Below are positions 42,230 to 50,031 of a DNA stretch of 64,000 nt, in pieces. The position numbers and the translations under genes were made by a program. Origin of the DNA: Oscillospiraceae bacterium (lineage in GTDB: Bacteria > Bacillota > Clostridia > Oscillospirales > Oscillospiraceae); contig JAFYAQ010000030.1 of the NCBI GenBank assembly GCA_017540645.1, positions 41,321 to 105,320 on the forward strand, read 5' to 3'. Below the pieces are notes generated by a model that was given only the letters and a program-made list of their open reading frames with translations, searched no databases and was not told the origin of the DNA. How positions within the stretch are numbered: the stretch's first letter is position 1; every line of letters begins with the position of its first letter.

Positions 42230-43732
42230 TTGCGGAAAACGATGAAAAAAGAGAAAACCCAGGTTTTCCTGCTGAGCTTTCTCCTTGTCCTGGCCGCCTT
42301 TGCCGTGATGCTGGCCGATCGGTTTTCCACGGACGGCTACTCTGACTATTACATGCAGTTGGACAACACGAACGCTCTTTGGAAGCTCCAGCTGGGACGT
42401 CCAAGCGGAGCCGCCGCGGAAGTTTTGATGCATTGGCTGGGGATCAACACCGTTTCGGTCCAGCTCCCCTTCACGCTGGCCTTTATGGCGGTGATCGCCT
42501 GGGCCTGCGCCGATCTATGGTCCATGGTGATTTCGACGTTTCAAAACCCGAGCCGTGCGGATAAGGCTATGACACTGCTTTTTATCCTGGCCGCGTTTGT
42601 CAATGTTTCCTTCGGCGAGATGTTTTTCTTTTCCAATGTGGCTATCCATTGGATCGGGATGCTGGTGTTTTGTCAGCTGGCGCTGCGGAGCTTATTCGCG
42701 GGAAACCGTATGGCAAATACCGTGCGGTCCTTTTGCCTGTTGTGCGTCTCCCTGGGCTTTTATCAGGCCGCCATCGGATATTTTGTCCTGTGGGGACTGC
42801 TCCTGGCCGCACTGCAGAGCGACCTTCGCGCCGACAAAAAGGCTCTTGTCCGATTGCTCCGGGTGCTGCTCCTGGGAGCCTCGGCCAGTGTTTTTGCCAT
42901 TGGTCTTCAGCGGGCATTGGAATCTGGAGGCCTCATCCCGGGCACGGCGCGTTCCCCGTCTCTGCAGGTCGTATTCCGAAATCTCTTGTATCTGCTCACA
43001 TATGGACAATGGCGGGTCCTTGTTGACGGCATGCATTTTCTGGGTCTCGCCATGGGCCTTGTCACCGGGCTCCTGTCGGCGGCATTGGTCGTCAGCTGTA
43101 TTCGGGCAAAGCGCCATCCGGGTATAGTCTGGCTCGGGATTTCGCTGTCGATCATCGGCTATGGCATCTCCTTTGCCCCGCATATGTTCAGCTCAATGAT
43201 CTGGATGGCGCCGAGGACCTTGTTTCCTGTGTTTTCTTACCTGTCCGTCTGCGGTGTCTGGATCGTTTTCCTTTTCTCCGGACAGAAAAAACAGGGCCTG
43301 CCCGTGGTTTCCGCAGTGGTGATGGGCGTGTTCCTGTTAGTCAACGCGAAGGGGATCTATACGATCGGGCTTGAGCAGATCCGCAGCAACGCGGCAGATG
43401 CCTGCGAGGCGCGGGAAATCCTCGAACATGTGTACTCCTACGAGCGGGAGAGCGGCCGCTTTGTGACCTCGGTGGGGACCGTGCCGGACAGCGCAATCTG
43501 CTACTCCCATCCGGAAGCACCGAACGTATATATGGATATCAATGTTCGCTCAGGCGCTGTGGATTGGGAGGTCGCACCGCTCCTCTCCTACTACAGCGGC
43601 CGACGCTTTCAGTCGACAGAAGTGCCTGCGGAGATTCGGGAGACCTATTTTGCCGGAAAAGAGTGGGATTGCTTGGACATAGAGGAGCAGGTAATCCTCA
43701 TCGGGGATACGCTGTATCTTGGCGTGTATTAA
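42230..43732 (+). CDS. GtrII-like membrane glucosyltransferase
   Basis: About 500 residues with roughly ten hydrophobic segments and a C-terminal outside domain (about 400-500), resembling the glucosyltransferase GtrII family (GT-C type), which uses polyprenyl-phosphate sugars to decorate glycans outside the membrane. An early acidic loop (YSDYYMQLDNTNALWKLQLGRP) is where GT-C enzymes carry catalytic acidic residues. GGGAGG at 42217-42222 suits a TTG start at 42230; an ATG at 42242 is the alternative. GC is slightly below the average. It may use the lipid-linked sugar made by the GT2-GtrA pair at 21.9-23.1 kb. Confidence 0.75.
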   Translation: MRKTMKKEKTQVFLLSFLLVLAAFAVMLADRFSTDGYSDYYMQLDNTNALWKLQLGRPSGAAAEVLMHWLGINTVSVQLPFTLAFMAVIAWACADLWSMVISTFQNPSRADKAMTLLFILAAFVNVSFGEMFFFSNVAIHWIGMLVFCQLALRSLFAGNRMANTVRSFCLLCVSLGFYQAAIGYFVLWGLLLAALQSDLRADKKALVRLLRVLLLGASASVFAIGLQRALESGGLIPGTARSPSLQVVFRNLLYLLTYGQWRVLVDGMHFLGLAMGLVTGLLSAALVVSCIRAKRHPGIVWLGISLSIIGYGISFAPHMFSSMIWMAPRTLFPVFSYLSVCGVWIVFLFSGQKKQGLPVVSAVVMGVFLLVNAKGIYTIGLEQIRSNAADACEAREILEHVYSYERESGRFVTSVGTVPDSAICYSHPEAPNVYMDINVRSGAVDWEVAPLLSYYSGRRFQSTEVPAEIRETYFAGKEWDCLDIEEQVILIGDTLYLGVY

Positions 43733-43790
43733 GCCTGTGAAATCATCTGTATGGTCAAGACTCGCCACCACGAAAAAAGAGGGATGCTTT

Positions 43791-45503
43791 ATGCGCTATG
43801 GAGTCCTTGTCAATGTTAATACGGACAATATCGGTGACGATATCCAAAGCTATGCGCAGTTGAGATTTCTGCCCTCGGTCGACTTTATAATCGATCGGGA
43901 AAGTCTTGATACATTTGGCATAGTGGAAAAAGTGTCCGAGCCCGTGTCCGTCATCATGAACGGCTGGTATATGGAACGGAAATACAACTGGCCCCCCTCC
44001 CCGCTCATTCACCCTCTGTTCGTGTCCATGCACATTTCCCCAAACGATTATTTTAACATCGGAGACCGGTTCCTGGACGGCCTGGGCGGTGACTATTTGC
44101 GGCAGTATGCTCCCATCGGCGCACGAGACGATTCCACCGTGGCGCTGCTGCAGCGAAAAGGGATCGAGGCCTATCTTTCCGGCTGCCTGACGCTGACGCT
44201 CCGGCTGCCCGGCGAAAGAAAACCCGGCGACGAGGTGATCCTTGTCGATGTGGGCGATGAGATCGAAGCCGCGCTGCGGAAAAAGGCGCCGAACGCAAAT
44301 TTTGTGACGATCACTCACCGCGTGGATCCTTCGGAATACCGCACACGGTCCATCCGGGAGCGGTTTTCCGCGGTAGAATCCCTGCTGGAACGCTATCGCG
44401 GTGCCAGATGCGTTATAACGGAGCGGCTTCACTGCGCGCTGCCCTGTCTTGCCCTGGGGACCCCTGTGCTCCTGGTGTACAGGAACGAGTACCTCGGCCG
44501 GATGGGTACCTTTCTCCCCTTTTTGCACACCGCGACCTGGGAGGACGCTCTGGCCGGGAAGCTTTCTTTTGATCTGGCCTCTCCGCCGGAAAACCCCAAT
44601 GCCTATTTGCCCTGCAGGCAAGCGCTGGAGGAGGCCTGCCAGCGCTTTATTCGAAATTCCGAACAGGGCACGCTCCGCCATCCCGCCGAAATGGCGTGGG
44701 ATGAAGTGCTCGTCTGGCAGAAAAGCCTTCTGGATCCGGCGGGATTCACCTTCCGGAAAACCATCGACGAGCAGCAGGATTGGATCCGGTCGCTCAGCCA
44801 GGCAAACTGTTGGAATCGGGAACAGCGGGAAGCCCTGCAGCGTCAAGTGACGGAAATAAAGAGCTGGAACGGCGAGCTTGAAAAAAGCAAAGCATATTAT
44901 TTAGATCAGATCCGGCAAAAGGAAGCTCGTATCGCCGAGCTGGAGGGCTGGACAGCGCAGCTTGGGGAGGCCAAGGCCTATCTGGAGGAGCAGGGCGAGC
45001 ATAAGGACGCCCGCATCGCCGAGCTGGAGGGCTGGACGGCACAGCTTTGTGAAACCAGGTCCTATCTGGAGGAGCAGATCAAAAACAAAGACGTACGTAT
45101 TGCCGAGCTGGAGAAGTGGACGGCGCAGATCTGCGAGACCAGGGCTTATCTGGAGGAGCAGGGCAAGCAAAAGGACGCCCGCATCGCCGAACTGGAGGGC
45201 TGGACGGCGCAGCTTTGCGAGGCCAAGGCCTATCTGGAGGGGCAGGACAAACATAAAGACGCCCGTATCGCCGAGTTGGAAAAGTGGACGACTGAGCTAG
45301 AAATAGCGAAGGAGTGGTTCTTATCGGAAATTGCCGATCGGGAAGCCCAAATCGCTGCGCTGAAGGAACAAGTGAGCAAGCAGAGCGAGGAATGCCTCAA
45401 ATTGAGACAGGCTCTGCGGTCAGAGATCGAAAAGCCTTGGCATCAAAAGCTGCTGCACGGAAGCACGGAGTCGGACTACGGCCTTGCCGGGGAGGAGAAA
45501 TAA
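43791..45503 (+). CDS. Polysaccharide pyruvyl transferase family protein with long coiled coil
   Basis: 570 residues. Residues 1-310 match the polysaccharide pyruvyl transferase fold: YGVLVNVNTDNIGDDIQSYAQ at the start, then ARDDSTVALLQRKGIEAYLSGCLTLTL and the CVITERLHCALPCLALGTPVLLVYRN signature. A helical linker leads to five 28-residue repeats at about 379-518, beginning with RIAELEGWTAQ or a variant, forming a coiled coil. The enzyme would add a pyruvate ketal to an exported glycan, giving negative charge. The ATG at 43791 follows GAGGG; the earlier in-frame ATG at 43719 is inside the previous gene. Confidence 0.85.
   Translation: MRYGVLVNVNTDNIGDDIQSYAQLRFLPSVDFIIDRESLDTFGIVEKVSEPVSVIMNGWYMERKYNWPPSPLIHPLFVSMHISPNDYFNIGDRFLDGLGGDYLRQYAPIGARDDSTVALLQRKGIEAYLSGCLTLTLRLPGERKPGDEVILVDVGDEIEAALRKKAPNANFVTITHRVDPSEYRTRSIRERFSAVESLLERYRGARCVITERLHCALPCLALGTPVLLVYRNEYLGRMGTFLPFLHTATWEDALAGKLSFDLASPPENPNAYLPCRQALEEACQRFIRNSEQGTLRHPAEMAWDEVLVWQKSLLDPAGFTFRKTIDEQQDWIRSLSQANCWNREQREALQRQVTEIKSWNGELEKSKAYYLDQIRQKEARIAELEGWTAQLGEAKAYLEEQGEHKDARIAELEGWTAQLCETRSYLEEQIKNKDVRIAELEKWTAQICETRAYLEEQGKQKDARIAELEGWTAQLCEAKAYLEGQDKHKDARIAELEKWTTELEIAKEWFLSEIADREAQIAALKEQVSKQSEECLKLRQALRSEIEKPWHQKLLHGSTESDYGLAGEEK
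44925..45344 (+). repeat. Five 84-base tandem repeats encoding a coiled coil
   Basis: Units start at 44925, 45009, 45093, 45177 and 45261, each encoding 28 residues (four heptads). The first four are closely alike at DNA level and the fifth has diverged. Confidence 0.93.
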
Positions 45504-45507
45504 CAAC

Positions 45508-47859
45508 ATGGTCTTTGATTATACCAAGGAACCGGGACAGCGCTTACGGAAGCGGGGCCTAAAGCACGACGGCAAGCCGCTGGTGAGCATCATCACCCCG
45601 TATTATAACGCCGGCCGGTTCTTTCCCCAGACCTTCCGCTCTGTCATGAACCAGAGCTTCCCCTGGTTTGAGTGGATCATCGTGGACGATGGGAGTACAG
45701 ACCCCGAAAGCATTGAATTGCTGCGGGAATATGCTGGGAAGGACGACCGGATCAAAACCTTTCGCAAGGAAAACGGCGGTATTTCCTCCGCGCGTAATCT
45801 TGCCATTAAAAACGCAGGAACGGAAATCATCATCCCTCTGGATGCGGACGACCTGATAGAGCCGACCTATGTTGAGATCCAGTACTGGGCCCTGTATAAA
45901 AACCCTGATTATGACTGGTCCTACAGCAACAGTTTGGGCTTTCAGGATCTGGAATACCTTTGGGATGAGCCGTTTGATCCGACGCTGCTCAAAACCACCA
46001 ACTTTTTGACATATTGCAGCGCTATACGCAAGGCCGCCTTGGAAGAAGTCGGATGCTATGATGAGATCACAAAGCATTATTACGAAGACTGGCGTCTTTG
46101 GCTAAAGCTTCTCACTGCGCACAAAAAACCGGTAAGAACCAAAAACTACGGATTCTGGTATCGACGACAGGACAAAGGGGTCCTCGCGATCATAAACAGT
46201 GATCCCGAAATACAGAATAAAGCCGCAAAGCTGATTGAGGAAGTTGCTGCGACCGCGGATACGACGGTCAAAGCCAAGGAGTACCCACGCTCCGGCACCC
46301 CGTTCAGTTATCGTCTGCCCGAAGCGTCTTGTTGGGACCGGAAGACTTTCACGAAGCACGAGAAGACCCATGTACTTTTGCTGCTGCCGTGGATGGAGAT
46401 GGGCGGCGCGGACCGCTTCAATCTGGAGATCTGCGCGGGGCTGGACAAATCCCGGTTTGAGCTGGGTATCATCACCACCCAGCCGGGAGAAAACAGCTGG
46501 CAGCAGCGCTTTGCCGAGCATGTGACGGATATCTTTAACCTGCCGGAATTCCTAGACATGGAAAACTGGGCGGAATTCATAAGCTATTACATCCGTTCCC
46601 GAGAGGTGGATGTGGTCTTTTTAAGCAATTCCTATTTTGGGTACTATCTGCTCCCCTGGCTGCGGAAGGAATTCCCGGAGCTGGCCATTGTAGATTACGT
46701 CCATTCGGAAACGAAATATTGGAGAGAAGGCGGCTACGCCCGAACCGCAGGCGTGATGGGTGAGATCCTGGAAAAGACCTATGTCTGCAGTGAATCGATG
46801 AGACAGGCTTTGATCCGGGATTACGGCAGGGCCCCGGAAACCGTGGAAACGCTGTATATCGGCGTTGATCATGAAGAATTCAACGCCGACAGAGTTCTCC
46901 CCAATAAAGCGAAGGCCGCTCTGGGTATTGAGGACGATCGTCCCTTGATCCTGTTCCCCTGTCGTATCCATGCGGAAAAGCGCCCGTTTTTGATGCTGGA
47001 GATCGCAAAAGAACTGCGAAAGATGCTGCCGGAAGCGGCCTTTGCCGTGGTCGGCGACGGTCCGCAGCTGGAGGACCTGCATTTGGCGGTGAAACGGTCC
47101 GGTCTTCACCATACGGTCTATTTTGCCGGGCGGCAGAGCGACATGCTTCCGTGGTACCGGGACGCGGCGCTGACCCTGATTTGCTCTTTGAATGAAGGCC
47201 TGGCGCTGACGGCATACGAGTCTCTGTCCATGGGGGTGCCGGTGATAACCTCGGACGTGGGCGGGCAGCGGGAGCTGATCGACGAGAGCGTGGGGCGCGT
47301 CCTGCCCCTGCAGCAGGGTAGGGATGAGCTGGATGTGCGGGAGTTCCGCCCGGAGGAGATCCGGCAATATACGGACGCCATCACTTCCCTGCTGTCAGAC
47401 AAAAACGGATATGAAAGGATGCGTCTTGCCTGCCGCCGCCGGATCGAAGAGGGCTTCTCCTCCCGGATCATGATCCGCAGACTGGAGACGATATTTACCG
47501 GGCTTGTACATGATCGAGAACTGCGGGAACGCCGCCGGGAGTTGTCCTCCCTTTTGCGGCAGGTGGAACACTATGTGGATGACGCGCTGGCAGACCATCA
47601 GCGTCTGCTGGCCAAGGAGTCCGAAGCCGAAGAGGTATGGCAGGGCCGCGAGTGGTTCAGAAAGCTGTATGAAAAGGAACTGGAACGGAAAGGTCCTCTC
47701 CCCTCCGCTTCTCCGGCCGATGAGGGCGAGGCCCAGCGGATGCTGGCGGAGATCTACCAGATGCGGACCTGGCGGCTGATTCAACGCTATCGCCGGTTCA
47801 TGGATGAAACGTGGCTGGGTAAGCTGTTGAGTAAGCTGCGGGACTTTTTCCGGCGATGA
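45508..47859 (+). CDS. Bifunctional GT2-GT4 glycosyltransferase fusion (copy 2)
   Basis: 783 residues, same architecture as copy 1: GT2 (LVSIITPYYNAG, WIIVDDGSTD, IPLDADD, YEDWRLWLKL) then GT4 (GGADRFNLEIC, LFPCRIHAEKRP, VVGDGPQLEDL, EGLALTAYESLSMGVPVI). It differs mainly in the acceptor half of the GT2 and in the tail, which is longer here and ends in a basic helix (TWRLIQRYRRFMDETWLGKLL). The ATG at 45508 follows GGAGGAG within the end of the pyruvyl transferase gene. The differences suggest a different acceptor or sugar. A hairpin ends the cluster. Confidence 0.9.
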   Translation: MVFDYTKEPGQRLRKRGLKHDGKPLVSIITPYYNAGRFFPQTFRSVMNQSFPWFEWIIVDDGSTDPESIELLREYAGKDDRIKTFRKENGGISSARNLAIKNAGTEIIIPLDADDLIEPTYVEIQYWALYKNPDYDWSYSNSLGFQDLEYLWDEPFDPTLLKTTNFLTYCSAIRKAALEEVGCYDEITKHYYEDWRLWLKLLTAHKKPVRTKNYGFWYRRQDKGVLAIINSDPEIQNKAAKLIEEVAATADTTVKAKEYPRSGTPFSYRLPEASCWDRKTFTKHEKTHVLLLLPWMEMGGADRFNLEICAGLDKSRFELGIITTQPGENSWQQRFAEHVTDIFNLPEFLDMENWAEFISYYIRSREVDVVFLSNSYFGYYLLPWLRKEFPELAIVDYVHSETKYWREGGYARTAGVMGEILEKTYVCSESMRQALIRDYGRAPETVETLYIGVDHEEFNADRVLPNKAKAALGIEDDRPLILFPCRIHAEKRPFLMLEIAKELRKMLPEAAFAVVGDGPQLEDLHLAVKRSGLHHTVYFAGRQSDMLPWYRDAALTLICSLNEGLALTAYESLSMGVPVITSDVGGQRELIDESVGRVLPLQQGRDELDVREFRPEEIRQYTDAITSLLSDKNGYERMRLACRRRIEEGFSSRIMIRRLETIFTGLVHDRELRERRRELSSLLRQVEHYVDDALADHQRLLAKESEAEEVWQGREWFRKLYEKELERKGPLPSASPADEGEAQRMLAEIYQMRTWRLIQRYRRFMDETWLGKLLSKLRDFFRR

Positions 47860-47877
47860 GCTGATTATAAAAAGAGT

Positions 47878-47921
47878 TGTGAAGCTCCGGTGAGGTATTC
47901 ACCGTGCTTCACAGCTTTTTT
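47878..47921 (+). terminator. Terminator of the glycan cluster
   Basis: TGTGAAGC and GCTTCACA enclose an inner CCGGTGA/TCACCG stem; followed by TTTTTT. Confidence 0.85.
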
Positions 47922-48964
47922 CATGCTGTCGCGCTCTCCAAAAGGGTCAGGGCCTTATGCTCTGCGTCCAGCCTCGCCCGGACGCCGATGGGCAGGACCG
48001 TGATCGGATTGGCGTGGCCGAAATTCACGTTATACAGGATCGGCAGCTCCGGGCGGCCGGCCTCCAGCCCTACCACCTTTCGGAAGACCTCCTTGTAAGG
48101 CTCGTACTTGCTGCGGCGGGCGGGCTTTCCCACCAGAATGCCCTCCACCGCGTCCAGCACCCCCTGGGCCGCCAGATTCCGGAGAAGCATGCACAGGATA
48201 TCGCAGTTCATGTCTTCTTCGCTGGTCTCCAGAAAGAGGATCTTACCCTCCCATTCTTTCCGCGCCGGCCAGAGGGACGTGCCCAACAGCTCAACGAAGA
48301 CATCCAGGCAGCCGCCCAGCAGCTCCCCTTCCCGGACGCCGACGCCCTGCAAAAGCTCATAGCCGATCTCCTCCGGGTGATAGGGGAAGGCCCGGTGCAT
48401 GTTCTCCTCACACCAGGGGATACGCTCGTCCTCGTCGTCATGCCAGTAGGGGGCCGACAGAATGGGCAAAACGGGCTTGGGCTCAAACAGGGTGTCCCGG
48501 ATGGCGGCGGCCGTATAGGGGTTGATGGCGCCGTATTCCGCGAAATTGGTCATTACGCTGGCCCCGTAATAGGAGATCAGCCCCGCCTTGTAGAGCATAA
48601 AATGGTTGGAGGTGGTGTCCGAAAAGCCGGTGAAGATCTTGGGATTCTTTTTCAGCACGTCAAGGTCCACGTAGGGCAGGAGCCGGACGGTGTCTTCCCC
48701 GCCGATGGCCGAGAACACCCCTCGGATCTCCGGCCGGGAGAAGGCCTCCATAAGATCCGCGGCCCGGGCTTCCGGGTGGCGGTAGAGATAATCGACGCCC
48801 CGGAGGGCGTTGGGCATCACCCGCACCCGGAGGCCATAGTCCTTCTCCAGACGCTCCCGGGCGATCCGGAGTTTATGGATGGCCCAGTCCTCCCCCAGGA
48901 TCCCGGAGGACAGGCTGACGATGGCGACCTCGTCGCCGGGAGAGAGATGTTTCGGTTTAATCAT
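47921..48964 (-). CDS. S66 family peptidase (LD-carboxypeptidase / MccF-like)
   Basis: 347-residue serine peptidase. The nucleophile Ser lies in the AIGGEDTVRLLPY-TGFSDTTSNH region (the GFSDTT Ser matching LdcA/MccF), with Glu and His supplied by the C-terminal ETSEED and NVNFGHANPI. LdcA trims murein tetrapeptides during wall recycling, whereas MccF cleaves the toxic nucleotide-peptide microcin C7; the subgroup cannot be fixed, although the conserved Trp/loop details look MccF-like. The ATG at 48964 has GAGG upstream; the frame to 49009 would run through a hairpin. A possible micro-ORF lies just upstream. Confidence 0.9.
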   Translation of the reverse strand: MIKPKHLSPGDEVAIVSLSSGILGEDWAIHKLRIARERLEKDYGLRVRVMPNALRGVDYLYRHPEARAADLMEAFSRPEIRGVFSAIGGEDTVRLLPYVDLDVLKKNPKIFTGFSDTTSNHFMLYKAGLISYYGASVMTNFAEYGAINPYTAAAIRDTLFEPKPVLPILSAPYWHDDEDERIPWCEENMHRAFPYHPEEIGYELLQGVGVREGELLGGCLDVFVELLGTSLWPARKEWEGKILFLETSEEDMNCDILCMLLRNLAAQGVLDAVEGILVGKPARRSKYEPYKEVFRKVVGLEAGRPELPILYNVNFGHANPITVLPIGVRARLDAEHKALTLLESATA

Positions 48965-48979
48965 GGCAAATTCCTCATT

Positions 48980-49014
48980 TTCCAATGGCCGGGGCAGTGC
49001 CCCGGCCATTGGAA
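48980..49014. other. Perfect 16-base-pair hairpin upstream of the S66 peptidase gene
   Basis: TTCCAATGGCCGGGGC around AGT with its exact complement. It lies between a possible 20-codon ORF and the peptidase start, without a proper U-tract on the minus strand. It could be a weak terminator or a leader structure. Confidence 0.6.
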
Positions 49015-49015
49015 T

Positions 49016-49078
49016 TTATCGTTCGCTGGGCGAACTGACAGCGGTGCCGAAAATCAGATCGTCGATATCGTGTTCCAT
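49016..49078 (-). CDS. Possible 20-residue micro-ORF
   Basis: MEHDIDDLIFGTAVSSPSER, from an ATG preceded by a very strong purine-rich ribosome site (AGGGAGGGGGAGGGAA) and ended by TAA just before the 48980-49014 hairpin and the S66 peptidase gene. The acidic start and Ser-rich end match no family I know. It could be a leader peptide, a small secreted or modified peptide, or chance. Only the ribosome site and position support it. Confidence 0.35.
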   Translation of the reverse strand: MEHDIDDLIFGTAVSSPSER

Positions 49079-49159
49079 TTCCCTCCCCCTCCCTGATGCG
49101 TATACAAGCCAGTATATGCGTTCACCGGGAAAAAAGTACGGGAAACGGCTCGAAGGGTT

Positions 49160-50023
49160 TCAATCGTCGGTGGTGATGCTCTCAAAGCCCCGGCCGTAGA
49201 CGCTGCGGGCGTCGCCGATCACCAGGAAGGCGTTCACGTCGATCGCCCGGACCATGCGGCGGAGAGGGCCGATCTGGATGGGCTTCACCACGCACAGGAT
49301 CACCTGTTTCTCCTTCCCGGACCAGGCCCCCTGGCCCTGAAGAAGGGTGACGCCTCGGCCCAGCTGTTCGGTGAGGGCATGGCGCAGATCCTCGCTCTTA
49401 TCCGAGATGATATAGCACAGGCGGGAGTCCACCGGTCCGTAGAGGATCAGGGCCTCCACCTTGTTGGCGATGAACATGCAGATGGCCGTGTACATGCAGC
49501 TCTCAAAGCGGCGGAAAATGATGGCGAAGGCCAGGATGATGACCACATTTAACCCCAGCAAAAAGGTGCTGAAATTGATATGGGGGAATTTCCGCCGCAG
49601 GAAGCGGGCGGGGATGTCCGTGCCGCCGCTGGTGGCGCCGGTGGTGAAGACGATGCCGTAGCCCAGACCGTTGAGGACGCCGCCGTACACCGCCGAGAGC
49701 ATGGGATCATTGGTGACGGCTTTGGCGATGGGCTCAAGAAGATCGATGAAAACGGAGTTCGTAAACATGCATATGCCGGTCAGAATCACAAAGCGCCGTC
49801 CCAGCTTTCTTCCCGCCCAGATGAACAGCGGGATGTTCATCACAACGATGCTCGCGCCCACCGGCAGCTTCAGCAGTAGATTCAGGATCTGGGCGATGCC
49901 GGTGATGCCGCCGGAGACGATGTTGTTGGGAAAAGTAAAAAACCGGAAGGAAAAAGCCGCAATAAAGGAACCGACAAGGATTCTTGTCAGATCCCACCAG
50001 AGGCCGTGAAATTTCAGCTTCAT
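49160..50023 (-). CDS. YitT family membrane protein
   Basis: 287 residues: five hydrophobic segments (residues about 8-175) with family stretches FFTFPNNIVSGGITGIAQIL and TGATSGGTDIPARFLRRKFP, then a soluble C-terminal DUF2179 domain (about 200-285) with the CVVKPIQIGPLRRMVRAIDVNAFLVI pattern. Transport or sensing function is not established for the family. It starts eight bases after the topoisomerase A-subunit gene and is probably read from that operon. Confidence 0.92.
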   Translation of the reverse strand: MKLKFHGLWWDLTRILVGSFIAAFSFRFFTFPNNIVSGGITGIAQILNLLLKLPVGASIVVMNIPLFIWAGRKLGRRFVILTGICMFTNSVFIDLLEPIAKAVTNDPMLSAVYGGVLNGLGYGIVFTTGATSGGTDIPARFLRRKFPHINFSTFLLGLNVVIILAFAIIFRRFESCMYTAICMFIANKVEALILYGPVDSRLCYIISDKSEDLRHALTEQLGRGVTLLQGQGAWSGKEKQVILCVVKPIQIGPLRRMVRAIDVNAFLVIGDARSVYGRGFESITTDD

Positions 50024-50031
50024 ATGCTCTC

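Noticed and set aside
44925..45344. 84-base repeats considered as CRISPR or satellite
   Set aside because: In-frame coding repeats forming a coiled coil with no unique spacers.
36915..47859. Prophage or intact integrative element
   Set aside because: No integrase, capsid, portal or conjugation gene is present; only a short remnant next to the tRNA.
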